Of a stretch of DNA of 64,000 nucleotides, positions 30,173 to 39,208 are shown piece after piece. Source of the stretch: Sutterella sp047777475 (lineage in GTDB: Bacteria > Pseudomonadota > Gammaproteobacteria > Burkholderiales > Burkholderiaceae_F); contig JBKEET010000001.1 of assembly GCA_047777475.1 (NCBI GenBank), forward strand, positions 434,001 to 498,000, written 5' to 3'. The notes below the pieces were generated by a model. That model made no database searches. It had not been told where the DNA came from and saw only the letters and a list, made by a program, of their open reading frames with translations. Each line of letters begins with the position of its first letter. Position 1 is the stretch's first letter. The translations under genes and the position numbers were made by a program.

Positions 30173-31573
30173 TCAGTCCTCCGAGATCTGGGTCCGCGCG
30201 TCGAACGCGTCGCGCACCGAGGCGGCGAAAAGGTTGGCGGAGAGCACGAGCGCGATCATGAAGACAAAGCTCGCGAGCAGGTTCCACCAGATCATCGGCG
30301 TGCGGCTCATCTCGCTCCTTGCGGCGTTGATCATCGTGCCGAACGAGCTCATCGTCGGGTCGACGCCGACGCCCACGTAGGAGAGCACCGCCTCGTAAAG
30401 GACGATGCCCGAGAAGTCGAGCACGGCGACGATGAGGATGATGTGGAGCACGTTGGGGAAAACGTGCCGCGCCATGATGGCGGCGTTCGAGACGCCCATC
30501 GCGCGGGCGGCCGTGACGTACCCGAGGGACGAGATCTTCATCGTTTCGGCGCGCAGCAGCCTCGCGAGCGTCGCCCAGCCCGTCATGCCGATGATGACCG
30601 CGAGCAGGAAGAGCCGCATGTCGGCGCGCTCGAGGCCCGTCGGCCACCAGTCGGGGTGCTTGTCCATGAAGACCTGCGCCATGAGCACGGCGGCGGTGAT
30701 GAGGAGCACGCTCGGGATCGAGGAGAGCGTTGTGTAGATGTATTGGATCACGTCGTCGGCCTTGCCCTTGAAATAGCCCGCGGCAATGCCGAGCGTCACG
30801 GCAAAGGGGAGCATCGAGAGCGTGGCGAGCGTGCCGATCACGATCGCGGTGCGGATCGACTTGAGCGCCTCGAGGAGCACGTCGCTCCCCGCGGCGTCGG
30901 TGCCGAAGATGTGCCGGTCGGGCCAGAGCGCGCAGACCCAGGCGGCGAAAAGCAGGAGCGCCGCACCGGTGAGAAGCGCCGGGCGAAGCCGCTTGTTCGA
31001 GGCGAGGCCCTTAAGGCCCGCTATCGGGCCCCTGCGCTTTGCGAGCCCGAGCGCCGTGCCGGCCACGAGGAAGAGGGCGGCGCAGAGCGCGGCGCCCGCG
31101 GCGAGGCCTTGGGCGGTTTTCCTGAGGCTCTGTTTCACGGGCGATTCGCCGGGCGAAAGCGTTTTGCCCGCGTGCTCGAGCGGCCTGTAGATGCGCACGG
31201 GCCCCTTGTCGGTCAGCACGCTCGACTTGTCGAATTCTTTAAGCGCAAAAGGCGCGGAGTAGCTCCGCTCGGTGCCCGCGGCGCCGAGCACGTCGTGCAC
31301 GAGGGTGTCAAGGAGCGACACCGTAAAAGGCGCGTAGGCCTGCGGCTGCCCGGGCACGGCGGGCAGCGCGGGGCGGTAGTGCACCGAGTCGACGGCGGCG
31401 ATCAGAAGGAAGGCCGCGAGCACCGTCGCGGCCGAGCAGGCCGAAGCGCGCGCGAAGACGCGCTTCCAGCGCGCGAGGAGCGCGGGGCGCTTCAGGACGG
31501 CGCGCACATAGAGCGCGAGCATCACGAGGAGCAGCGCCATCACGCCGTCGGTCGGGAGGAAAACCCATTTCAT
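30173..31573 (-). CDS. Peptide ABC importer permease (YejE-like)
   Basis: 466 residues, longer than the usual 340. An N-terminal helix (FLPTDGVMALLLVMLALYV) and extra hydrophobic and periplasmic segments occupy residues 1-200. The permease core includes HIFGTDAAGSDVLLEALKSI, a set of 5-6 membrane helices, and the cytoplasmic EAA loop TMKISSLGYVTAARAMGVSN. This is the second permease of a Dpp/Yej-type peptide importer. Start follows GGAGGACGGG, 13 bases after the upstream stop. Confidence 0.9.
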   Translation of the reverse strand: MKWVFLPTDGVMALLLVMLALYVRAVLKRPALLARWKRVFARASACSAATVLAAFLLIAAVDSVHYRPALPAVPGQPQAYAPFTVSLLDTLVHDVLGAAGTERSYSAPFALKEFDKSSVLTDKGPVRIYRPLEHAGKTLSPGESPVKQSLRKTAQGLAAGAALCAALFLVAGTALGLAKRRGPIAGLKGLASNKRLRPALLTGAALLLFAAWVCALWPDRHIFGTDAAGSDVLLEALKSIRTAIVIGTLATLSMLPFAVTLGIAAGYFKGKADDVIQYIYTTLSSIPSVLLITAAVLMAQVFMDKHPDWWPTGLERADMRLFLLAVIIGMTGWATLARLLRAETMKISSLGYVTAARAMGVSNAAIMARHVFPNVLHIILIVAVLDFSGIVLYEAVLSYVGVGVDPTMSSFGTMINAARSEMSRTPMIWWNLLASFVFMIALVLSANLFAASVRDAFDARTQISED

Positions 31574-31586
31574 CGTCCCGTCCTCC

Positions 31587-32564
31587 CTAGCTCAGCCGGA
31601 TGCGCGGATCGACCCAGCAGTAGACGAGGTCGGTGAGGATCAGGCCCACGATGTAGGCGGCCGTGCCGAGGAAGACCATGGCGCGCACGATCGAGAAGTC
31701 CTGCGCGTTCACGGCGTCGATCGTGTAGCTCCCGAGGCCCGGGATGCCGAAGAAGCTTTCCATGAGGAGGCTTCCCATGAAGAGCATCGGGATGACGGCG
31801 ACCGTCGAGGTGACGATCGGGAGCGCGGCGTTGCGGAGCACGTGGCGGCGCATGACCGCTCCCTCGCTGATGCCCTTGCTCCGCGCGCAGCGCACGTATT
31901 CCTTGCCCATCTCCTCGAGGAACATCGCGCGGTAGAGGAGCGTGTCGCCGCCGAGCCTCGCGAAGACGCTGATCGCGACGGGGAGGAGAAGGAACACAAC
32001 GACCCGCGGGCCGTCGTCCCAGCCCGAGATCGGCACGAGCTTCATCACCTTGCCGAAGAGCCACTGCCCGGCGATGATGTAAAAGAGGCTCGAGACGGAC
32101 ATGAGGAAGACCGCAAGGCCTACGGCGGCAAGCTCAAGCTTCGTTCGCCGGAACATCACCACGAGGAGCGACCAGGCGACCATGACGATGACGCCGAGGA
32201 TGAAGGTCGGAACGGCGAGCATGAGAGAGGGGACCATGCGCGTCTTGATTTCGGAGGCGATGCTGCGGCCCGCGTCGCTCGTGCCGAAGTCGAAGCGAAA
32301 GAGCGAGACGCTCCGCGTCCAGAAGACGGTGTCGGTCGCCTTGGCGAGCCCCTCGGCCTTCTCGTTGAAGAAGAGCGGCTTGTCGTAGCCGCGCTGCGCC
32401 TTCCACGCCTCGATCGCCTCGGCGGTGACGTGCTTGCCGCCCAGGTTGAGGCGCGCCATGTCGTCGGGCGTGTTGACGGCGAAAAAGAGCAGGAACGTGA
32501 GCAGGTTGACGCCGATCAGGATGAGGAACCCATAGAGGATGCGGCGGATCAGGTAGCGGATCAC
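31587..32564 (-). CDS. Peptide ABC importer permease (YejB-like)
   Basis: 325 residues from a GTG at 32564, chosen because AGGAGGAGAG precedes it; the GTG overlaps the TGA of the substrate-binding gene. N-terminal YLIRRILYGFLILIGVNLLT is the classic first helix of DppB-type permeases. The EAA loop reads EEMGKEYVRCARSKGISEGA. The C-terminus WVDPRIRLS matches the YejB/DppB end. It is one of very few genes here that ends in TAG. Confidence 0.93.
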   Translation of the reverse strand: MIRYLIRRILYGFLILIGVNLLTFLLFFAVNTPDDMARLNLGGKHVTAEAIEAWKAQRGYDKPLFFNEKAEGLAKATDTVFWTRSVSLFRFDFGTSDAGRSIASEIKTRMVPSLMLAVPTFILGVIVMVAWSLLVVMFRRTKLELAAVGLAVFLMSVSSLFYIIAGQWLFGKVMKLVPISGWDDGPRVVVFLLLPVAISVFARLGGDTLLYRAMFLEEMGKEYVRCARSKGISEGAVMRRHVLRNAALPIVTSTVAVIPMLFMGSLLMESFFGIPGLGSYTIDAVNAQDFSIVRAMVFLGTAAYIVGLILTDLVYCWVDPRIRLS

Positions 32565-34792
32565 GGTCTCTCCTCCTTTTCCTTGCCCTTGGGCGCGAGG
32601 CGGATCTCGCCCCTCGCGCGGAGCACGGCGCGGCCGCCCCAGACGGCCGCGGCGAGCAGGGCGGCGATGAGCGCGAGCGGCCAGAGCACGGGCCGGTTCC
32701 ACTTTTCAATCGCCGCGGTGCGCGCCTTGGCGTCGACGCCGATGTACATGAGCGTGTTGCGGATCATCGAGGTGGGCTTCGCGTTTTTCACCCAGCTCTG
32801 GAAAGCGGCCGCCGCTTTCGGGAAATACCCGAAGAGCACGGGCGCGTCCTGCTGCAGCGTCGTGATCATCTCGTTGATGAGGCGCTGCTTCTCGGGGCCG
32901 TCCGAGAGGTTCTTCATGCGCTCGAACGCGCGGTCGAAGGCCGGGTTCTCGTAGTTCATGGCGTTCTCGCCGCCGTGGCGCACCTTGCCGTTGGGGCCGT
33001 AGAAGAGAAAGAGGAAGTTCTCGGCATCCGGGTAGTCGGCGACCCAGCCCCAGAGGAAGATCTGCGCGGCGCCGCGCGACATCTTGTCCTGGAAGCGGTT
33101 GTAGTCGGTGGCGCGGATGTCGAGCTGGATGCCGAGCTTCGCGAACTGCTTCTGGAACCACTCGAGGTAGGACTTCGAGCCCTGCGAGGCACTCTGGTAG
33201 TCGAAGCTCAGCACCAGCGGGCGGCCCGTGGCCGCGTCGCGCCCGTCGGGCCAGCCCGCCTCGGCGAGGAGGCGCTTCGCCTCCTCGATCGGGCGGCGCA
33301 CGGGGCGGCCCTGCGCGTCGCGCCGGTAGACGACGGGGTTGAAGGCCGCGGGGCCGTTGTCCTGCCAGCCGAAGATGCCGGGCGGGAGCGGGCCGCTGGC
33401 GGGAATGCCCTGGTCCTTCTGGAAAATCGCGATGTTTTCTTCCCAGTTGACGGCAATCGAGATGGCCTGCCGAAGCTTCCGGGCGCGCTCCTGCTGCTCG
33501 GGCGTGCCGGTGCCGCCGAGCACGGGATCGAGCCAGTTGAAGCCTAAATAAAAGAAGCTCGCGTCGACCGTCTGCGGGAACTGGATGCCTTTCTCTTTAT
33601 AGAGCGCCGCCTTCTCGGGGCTGTCCGCCATGGCGGTGAGATAGCCTAGGCCCGTGTCGATGCGGTCGATCGAGGGGCTGTCGTAGTAGCCCTGCAGGAA
33701 TTTCGTCTGCAGCGGCACCGACTCCTTTTCGATTTCGAAAACGACCTTGTCGACCATCGGGAGCGGCTTGCCGCAGGCGTCGAGCCAGCCCTTGGCGCGG
33801 TCGCTTTCCTCGCCCTCGCAGGGGTAGAGCACGCGGCGGAAATTGGGGTTCTTCACCATCACGTGGCGGCGGTTCTCGAGGAACTCCTTCATCATGAAGG
33901 GGCCCGTGCCGACCGGCCAGGTGTTGAGCGTGAAGTTGTTCTGCGCGAAGCCCGCCTGCGCGAAGAAGCGCTCCGCCTCCCAGGGCACGGGCGCGAAAAA
34001 CGCCATCGTGAGCCAGTAGGAAAACTGCGGGTACTTGCCGCGGATGCGGATGCGCAGGTCGTAGCGGCCGAGCGCCTCGGCGCCCTTGAGCTTATAGGGC
34101 CGCAGGTCGAGCCACTCGCCGCCGCGGCCCGCCTTGCGCAGCGCCGCCTCGCGGTCCCTGAGCTCCTTGGCGAGGTCGCCCAGGCCCTCGATGTAGGCCG
34201 AGAGCGTGCCGAGCACGGGGCTCACGACCCGGGGGCTCGCCAGGCGCTTGATGCCGTAGACGAAGTCCTCGGCCGTGAGCTCGCGCGTGCCGGTCTCTGC
34301 GAAGTCGCCGACGCTGCGCTTTTTCGCGGCCTCGGCGGGCGGCAGGCTGTGGTAGAGAAAATTGCCGTCCTTATCCTTGGCGAACGCCGGGTGCGGCGCA
34401 AAGAGGATGCCCTTCTTGATGCGGATGTCATAGACCGACTCCGCGATCAGCGCGGGGTCCGCGTCGGGCGGGAGGCGCTTTCCGTCCCTGTCGTAATAGA
34501 CGGGCTCGGCCACCGCCTCGGCCGCGCGCGGCTCGAGTGCGTAGGGGCGCTTCAGGTAGCTGTACTGGTAGGGCGGCTCGTAGATGCCGTAGGTGTAGGC
34601 GGTCTCGTCCGAGGAGTAGGACTTCTGCGGGTCGAGCGTCTTGGGGCTGCGGCCCGAGAACGCCGTGAAGATCGTGTTTTCCCCGTAGGCCGCGAGCGAG
34701 TGCGGCGCGTTGAGGACGACGGCACCCGCGCCGCCGGCGCAGAGCGCCGCGAGCAGAGCGATGGTGACCGGCAGGGCCGTCTTCTGATTCAC
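32561..34792 (-). CDS. Peptide ABC importer substrate-binding protein (YejA-like)
   Basis: 743 residues from a GTG at 34792 (AAGAGG upstream); an ATG at 34834 is an alternative that would add 14 residues ahead of the signal. A hydrophobic signal (LPVTIALLAALCAGGAGAV) is followed by an SBP_bac_5 domain: SGRSPKTLDPQKSYSSDE, SVYDIRIKKGILF, VYGIKRLASPRV and WPVGTGPFMMKEFLENR. Residues about 700-722 form a second hydrophobic helix (PVLWPLALIAALLAAAVWGG) with a basic cytoplasmic-like tail, so the protein may be membrane-tethered at its C-terminus. It is the first gene of the four-gene importer operon and the longest of its family I know of in this arrangement. Confidence 0.9.
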   Translation of the reverse strand: MNQKTALPVTIALLAALCAGGAGAVVLNAPHSLAAYGENTIFTAFSGRSPKTLDPQKSYSSDETAYTYGIYEPPYQYSYLKRPYALEPRAAEAVAEPVYYDRDGKRLPPDADPALIAESVYDIRIKKGILFAPHPAFAKDKDGNFLYHSLPPAEAAKKRSVGDFAETGTRELTAEDFVYGIKRLASPRVVSPVLGTLSAYIEGLGDLAKELRDREAALRKAGRGGEWLDLRPYKLKGAEALGRYDLRIRIRGKYPQFSYWLTMAFFAPVPWEAERFFAQAGFAQNNFTLNTWPVGTGPFMMKEFLENRRHVMVKNPNFRRVLYPCEGEESDRAKGWLDACGKPLPMVDKVVFEIEKESVPLQTKFLQGYYDSPSIDRIDTGLGYLTAMADSPEKAALYKEKGIQFPQTVDASFFYLGFNWLDPVLGGTGTPEQQERARKLRQAISIAVNWEENIAIFQKDQGIPASGPLPPGIFGWQDNGPAAFNPVVYRRDAQGRPVRRPIEEAKRLLAEAGWPDGRDAATGRPLVLSFDYQSASQGSKSYLEWFQKQFAKLGIQLDIRATDYNRFQDKMSRGAAQIFLWGWVADYPDAENFLFLFYGPNGKVRHGGENAMNYENPAFDRAFERMKNLSDGPEKQRLINEMITTLQQDAPVLFGYFPKAAAAFQSWVKNAKPTSMIRNTLMYIGVDAKARTAAIEKWNRPVLWPLALIAALLAAAVWGGRAVLRARGEIRLAPKGKEKEERP

Positions 34793-34975
34793 GATTGCCG
34801 CCTCTTGAGACCTAAGAAGAAAGGGATTTCCCATTATACGGATCGGCGCGGGGCACTCGTTTCCGGGCCGCGGCGCTTTCGGGCAGGGATTCGGCAGAGG
34901 GCGGCAAGAGCGCGGGCGTTTTACCCGCTACGCTTTTTTCAGTGCGATTCTTTTTTTGAGAGGAGGACCCCGATT

Positions 34976-35545
34976 ATGCAAAAGAGAACGCTTTTTAAGG
35001 CGCTGTTCGCCGCCGCTGCCGCCGCGGCGCTGCCCGCGGCCCGCGCCGCCGGTAAGCCCCGCGTCGCCGTCGTGTATTTCTCGCGCCAGGGCGGCAACAC
35101 GAAGAGCCTTGCGGAATCCGTGAAGCATTTCACGGGCGCCGACCTTTACCGCCTCGAGCTGCAGAACCCTTATCCCGAGTCCTATCAGGAGACGGTGGAT
35201 ATCGTGCAGGAAGAGCAGCGCAAGGGCGTCATCCGCCCGATCAAGCCGATCGCGGTCGATCTGACGAAATATGACGCGATCGTCATCGCCACGCCGACCT
35301 GGTGGGGCGAGGCGAGCGGCCCCGTGCTCTCCTGGATCGCCTCGGTCGCTGATTTCGGCGGCCGCAAGGTCTTGACCGCCAACACCCACGGCGGCAGCGG
35401 CCAGGCGCGCACCCGCGCCGACATCGAGAAGGCGCTCAAGGGCAAGAACGCCGCCCTCGGCACGCACCTTGCGGTTTACGGCCGCGTGTCGTCCGAAGCC
35501 GATTCGAACGTCGAGAAGTGGCTCACCGAGAACGGCCTCATCTGA
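34976..35545 (+). CDS. Exported flavodoxin-like protein 1
   Basis: 189 residues. An N-terminal MQKRTLFKALFAAAAAAALP signal ends near AARAA. The mature part is a flavodoxin fold: VAVVYFSRQGGNTKSLAES (FMN phosphate loop), IVIATPTWWGEASGPVLSWI (second FMN loop), and TANTHGGSGQARTRADIEK. Flavodoxins normally work in the cytoplasm, so export is unusual; the KR-x-LFK leader resembles a Tat signal with Lys in place of the first Arg. AGAGGAGGA precedes the ATG. A second, similar protein is at 37410. The natural redox partner is unknown. Confidence 0.88.
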   Translation: MQKRTLFKALFAAAAAAALPAARAAGKPRVAVVYFSRQGGNTKSLAESVKHFTGADLYRLELQNPYPESYQETVDIVQEEQRKGVIRPIKPIAVDLTKYDAIVIATPTWWGEASGPVLSWIASVADFGGRKVLTANTHGGSGQARTRADIEKALKGKNAALGTHLAVYGRVSSEADSNVEKWLTENGLI

Positions 35546-35566
35546 GACGCGATATTGCCTTAAAAG

Positions 35567-35607
35567 GCCGGCTGCAGTTCATCAATGGACTGCAGCCGGC
35601 TTTCTTT
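35567..35607 (+). terminator. Terminator after exported flavodoxin 1
   Basis: Perfect 12-bp stem GCCGGCTGCAGT / ACTGCAGCCGGC with a 10-base loop, followed by TTTCTTT. Confidence 0.9.
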
Positions 35608-35689
35608 GACGGTGCGGCGGCAAAGCCTGCGCCCTCGCTGTTAAAAGCTTGGGGAGGGAGGACGCATGGAGCCTTGCCTGGGCCGGGGC

Positions 35690-35728
35690 ATTGAATAAAC
35701 AGCCGGCCGCAGCGGAGCTGCAGCCGGC
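35690..35728 (-). terminator. Terminator of the exported hydrolase gene
   Basis: On the minus strand GCCGGCTGCAG-ctccg-CTGCGGCCGGC, followed by TGTTTATT. Its stem shares GCCGGCTGCAG with the neighbouring terminator. Confidence 0.7.
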
Positions 35729-35781
35729 CAAGCAGGAGCGGGGGACACTTCCTTCAGTTTCGGAGACGGATCAGTTTCCGA

Positions 35782-36891
35782 TCAGGCGAGCGTGCGCTTG
35801 AAGAACGCTCCGAGCTTCGCGACGGCCTGGTCGACGTATTCCTTGACCCAGTAGGTCTGGATGTGCGTAGCGCCGGGGATCTTGAAGAGCTCCTTGTCCT
35901 TCGTGCCCGTCGCAAGCTTGAAGACTTCCTCGGACATGTAGAGCGAGTCGGCCTTTTCGCCGGCGATCATCAGCAGCGGCACGCTGATGAGCTCGACCTG
36001 GTCGCGGGCGTCCCACGTCATCAGGTCCATCAGGCTTTCCGCGGTGTAGCGGAAGCTCGAGCCCTCGGCGGCGTGCGTGAAGCCGTAGTAGACGATGCCT
36101 TCGCGGTAGAGGTCCGTCGGGACCTTCTTCAGGGACTCTTCGGTGACCTTGCTGTAGTCGACCTCGCCCGTGTAGCGGACCTTGCCCGTGGCGACGAGTT
36201 CGGCGCGCGCGTCGGCGGCTTCCTTGAGGCGCTGCTGGATCGTATCGACTGCCGAGTTCATGTAGCCGTTGCGGCGCACCTCGCCCGAGTTGAACATCGA
36301 GAGCGTGGCCACGGCGCGGACGCGCTTCTCGGACTTCATGGCGTTGATCGTGTAGCCGCCTCCGCCGCAGATGCCGAGCGAGCCGATGCGCTTCGGATCG
36401 ACGCCCGGGAAGCCCGAGATGAAGTCGACCATGCCGTGGATGTCCTCGGTGCGGAACTGCGGCTTGTCGGTGTTGCGCGGCTGGCCTTCGCTGTGGCCCT
36501 GGTAGGAGGCGTCGGCGGCAACGGTGATGAAGCCGAGCCCGGCAAGGCGCTGGGCGTAAAGGCCGGCGACCTGTTCCTTGACGCCGCCGTTCGGGTGCGC
36601 AACGGTGACCGCGGGGTATTTCCTGCTCGGGTCGTAGCCCGCGGGCGTGTACACGTTGGCCGCGATCTTGAGGCCGTTGAGGCGGTAGGTCACGGGATGG
36701 ATGTTCACCTTGCCCGGCACGTTTTCCGTGATGGCGCCGCGATAGACGAGCCCAAAGGGATTGACGGGCGGCTTTTCAAAATTCAGCATGGCAGAAGCTC
36801 CTTTCTGAGTGGTTTCGGCGGCACCGGCGGCGCCGGCTGCTCCGGCCGCGGCCGCAGCAAGCAGGCCCTTGAGAAAAGTTCTTTTTTGCAT
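35782..36891 (-). CDS. Exported alpha/beta hydrolase with Cys nucleophile (YcjY/dienelactone-hydrolase-like)
   Basis: 369 residues. The N-terminus MQKRTFLKGLLAAAAAGAAG is almost the same leader as in the two exported flavodoxins and close to a Tat motif with KR. The fold shows the oxyanion strand PAVTVAHPNGGVKEQ and DKPQFRTEDIHGMVDFISGF. The nucleophile elbow is LGICGGGGYT, with Cys where most hydrolases have Ser, as in dienelactone hydrolases and YcjY. The Asp (PLLMIAGEKADS) and His (IPGATHIQTYW) of the triad are near the end. Substrate unknown. AGGAGGCATC precedes ATG 36891. It lies between the two flavodoxins on the opposite strand. Confidence 0.88.
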   Translation of the reverse strand: MQKRTFLKGLLAAAAAGAAGAAGAAETTQKGASAMLNFEKPPVNPFGLVYRGAITENVPGKVNIHPVTYRLNGLKIAANVYTPAGYDPSRKYPAVTVAHPNGGVKEQVAGLYAQRLAGLGFITVAADASYQGHSEGQPRNTDKPQFRTEDIHGMVDFISGFPGVDPKRIGSLGICGGGGYTINAMKSEKRVRAVATLSMFNSGEVRRNGYMNSAVDTIQQRLKEAADARAELVATGKVRYTGEVDYSKVTEESLKKVPTDLYREGIVYYGFTHAAEGSSFRYTAESLMDLMTWDARDQVELISVPLLMIAGEKADSLYMSEEVFKLATGTKDKELFKIPGATHIQTYWVKEYVDQAVAKLGAFFKRTLA

Positions 36892-37409
36892 GATGCCTCC
36901 TGAGGTAGTTGCGATGGATTGAGATAAAAATGCAATCCGCGGACCGTTCCGCGAACAAGGCTCATGTTAGAAAAATCGCTGCGGCCGGCATGGAACGTAA
37001 GTGCGGGCTTTTTGCATAAAATTGCGGAGAGGCTTCGGAGGACTTTTTGAAGACCTTTGATTTGCAAGCGGCAAAGGAGTTCTTTTCTATGAGAGGCGTC
37101 GGTTGAAAAGCCTTGGAAGGCAGGTGCGCAGGGCGGGCGCCATAATTCGTGGAAGGGCGGAAAAGCCGCGGCGGAACTTTTCCGCCGCCGAAGGATTGTG
37201 CCGCTTTTCAGCAGATTCGGGCAAAATGGGAGTGCTCCGCCGCCTTCGGTCCGAAAAAAACTCTCCGGAATGCTTTGTTCGAAAAGCATTAGGCAAAAAT
37301 GCGCGATATTTGGTACTGACGCGAAAGACAAAAAACGTCAGAATCTAGTTTGGCAGAGCGGTTCGGAGAAGCCGCACTGCGCATTGAATTCAGAGGGGAG
37401 AACAGCATC
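36892..37409. other. Divergent intergenic region without a clear gene
   Basis: 518 bases between the hydrolase and flavodoxin 2 start codons. It must hold both promoters. GC- and AT-rich patches alternate. A short inverted repeat CTGACG / CGTCAG lies at about 37317-37342, close to the flavodoxin start and possibly an operator. The GC-rich part near 37120-37260 has several hairpins but no convincing reading frame. Confidence 0.4.
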
Positions 37410-37961
37410 ATGCAAAAGCGCACGCTTCTTAAGGCCGTGCTCGCTTCGGCCGCCGTCGCCGCGGCCGGAAACGCCATTGCCGCCGGCCCCAGGACGGCCG
37501 TGATCTATTTCACGAAGACGGGCCACACCAAGGCGCTCGCCGAAGCGGTCAGAAACTTCACGGGCGCGGACCTTTACCGCGTCGAGACCGTCAAGCCCTA
37601 TCCGGAGGAGTACCGCGAAGCGACGAAGGTCGTGAAGGACGAGCTCGAAAAGGGCGTCATCCGCGAGCTCAAGCCGCTCAAGGTCGATCTTTCCGCCTAC
37701 GACGTCATCGTGCTCGCGACGCCGACCTGGTGGCACCACGTGTCGATGCCGCTGCAGACCTGGATCAAGGGCGCCGACCTCTCGGGCAAGAAGGTGCTCA
37801 CCGCCAACACCCACGGGGGCGGCGGCATGATGCACACCCGCGAGGACTTCGAAAAGCTTCTCCCGAAGAGCACCCTCGGCACGCATCTCACCGTCTACGG
37901 CGCGCCCGCGCCGCACGATCCGACCGTCGAGAAATGGCTCATCGCCAACGGCGTGATCTGA
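37410..37961 (+). CDS. Exported flavodoxin-like protein 2
   Basis: 183 residues, about half identical to flavodoxin 1. The leader MQKRTLLKAVLASAAVAAAG ends near AIAAG. The FMN loop is VIYFTKTGHTKALAEAV, and VLATPTWWHHVSMPLQTWI is the second loop; here the WGE of protein 1 is WHH. TANTHGGGGMMHTREDFEK follows. Both end in a near-identical EKWL-x-NG-I motif. GAGGGGAG precedes the ATG. An AraC regulator gene follows on the same strand and may control this locus. Confidence 0.88.
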   Translation: MQKRTLLKAVLASAAVAAAGNAIAAGPRTAVIYFTKTGHTKALAEAVRNFTGADLYRVETVKPYPEEYREATKVVKDELEKGVIRELKPLKVDLSAYDVIVLATPTWWHHVSMPLQTWIKGADLSGKKVLTANTHGGGGMMHTREDFEKLLPKSTLGTHLTVYGAPAPHDPTVEKWLIANGVI

Positions 37962-38082
37962 GCGGGGCGCGGACAGGGAAAGAAAAGAGAAGAATCGGAT
38001 CTGCCGCAGCGCCGGCCGGTTTGCGGTACCGGCGCAGAAGAAAACCGGAGCGGGCCGCTGAAGCGGGCCCGCCCGTTGGAGC

Positions 38083-39033
38083 ATGCAGAATATGACTGGA
38101 ATCGAAAACAGCAGCCAGGAGCTCGATTACTGGACGGACCGGCTCTGCAGGAGCATCGCCTCGCGCTATCAGGCGGGCGACACGAGCTGGAAGTCCATCA
38201 AGGGGCTCAATCTCAGCTACGTTCTTGAAAATACGTTTGACATCAACTGCTTTTACACGCTCTCCGCCGCCCTCATCCTGCAGGGCGAAAAGAGCGTGCG
38301 CATCGGCAGCACGGATTATTACTACGGCGCGGGCACCATGGTGGTCACCTCGGTCGACGTGCCGGCGCAGTTCTCGCTCAGTGCCTCGAAGGAAAAGCCC
38401 TTCATTTCGATGTCGCTCAAGCTCGACCCGTTCCTGCTCGCCGAGCTGATGCCGCTCGCGCAGCGCGACGCGGTCTCGGTCTCGCCCGCCGCGGGCGAGG
38501 GCGACGCGCAGAGCTTCCTCGTCACGAAGAGCACGCCTTCGATCCTCGAGGCGTTCGACCAGCTGCTGCGGCTCGCGGACAACCCGGTCGCGGCCGAGGC
38601 GCTGATGCCGGGCACGGTGCGCCGCATCCACTACCTCGTGCTCACGCACAACGCCGCGATCAACCTGCGCCAGTACAGCGACCACCGGCTGCCGAGCAGC
38701 CGCATCGCCAAGGCGGTCGCCTGGATCCGCTCGCACTACAGCGAGACGATCCGCATCGAGAAGCTCGCCTCGCTCTGCGCCATGGCGCCCTCGACCTTCC
38801 ACCAGCATTTCCGCAGCATCACCTCGATCACGCCGCTGCAGTACCAGAAGCGCATCCGCCTGAACGAAGCGCGGCGCCTCATGATTTCGGAAGGCAACAG
38901 CGCGTCCGAGGCGGCCTTTGCGGTGGGCTACGAAAGCGTGCAGCAGTTCACGCGCGAATACAAGCGGCTCTTCGGCGCGCCGCCCGCGCGCGACGCCAAG
39001 CGCTCGGTGGAAAGCGCGAAAAAGGCCGGCTGA
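38083..39033 (+). CDS. AraC-family transcriptional regulator
   Basis: 316 residues from ATG 38083; ATG 38092 has better ribosome-site spacing and may be the true start. Residues about 20-190 resemble the AraC_N sensor domain (SAALILQGEKSVRIG, YGAGTMVVTSVDVPAQF, ISMSLKLDPFLLAEL). The C-terminal 100 residues are the double helix-turn-helix: IRIEKLASLCAMAPSTFHQH and ITPLQYQKRIRLNEARRLM, then ASEAAFAVGYESVQQFTREY. AraC_N regulators often control oxidoreductase genes. Position beside the exported flavodoxins and flavoprotein 1 suggests these as targets. Confidence 0.93.
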   Translation: MQNMTGIENSSQELDYWTDRLCRSIASRYQAGDTSWKSIKGLNLSYVLENTFDINCFYTLSAALILQGEKSVRIGSTDYYYGAGTMVVTSVDVPAQFSLSASKEKPFISMSLKLDPFLLAELMPLAQRDAVSVSPAAGEGDAQSFLVTKSTPSILEAFDQLLRLADNPVAAEALMPGTVRRIHYLVLTHNAAINLRQYSDHRLPSSRIAKAVAWIRSHYSETIRIEKLASLCAMAPSTFHQHFRSITSITPLQYQKRIRLNEARRLMISEGNSASEAAFAVGYESVQQFTREYKRLFGAPPARDAKRSVESAKKAG

Positions 39034-39051
39034 AAAACGTCCGGCGCCTTT

Positions 39052-39085
39052 GCCCCGCCCGCGTCCTGCGCCGGCGGGGCTTTTG
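39052..39085 (+). terminator. Terminator after the AraC gene
   Basis: Perfect stem GCCCCGCC / GGCGGGGC followed by TTTT. Confidence 0.8.
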
Positions 39086-39107
39086 CTGCCTGCGCAGGAA
39101 ATCCGTA

Positions 39108-39146
39108 CAAAAAACGGGCTTTTCTCCGAAAAGGGGAAAAGCCCGT
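39108..39146 (-). terminator. Terminator of flavoprotein 1
   Basis: Perfect stem ACGGGCTTTTC / GAAAAGCCCGT. On the minus strand it is followed by a run of T. Confidence 0.9.
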
Positions 39147-39208
39147 ATGGCTTTGCACTCCGCGGCGGACGCGCCGCCGCGGAACCTGCCGGTCAGCAGA
39201 GCGAAGGA

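Noticed and set aside
36783..37331. Minus-strand open frame of 182 codons upstream of the exported hydrolase
   Set aside because: It overlaps the start of the hydrolase, is rich in Pro, Arg and Ser, and has no recognisable domain.
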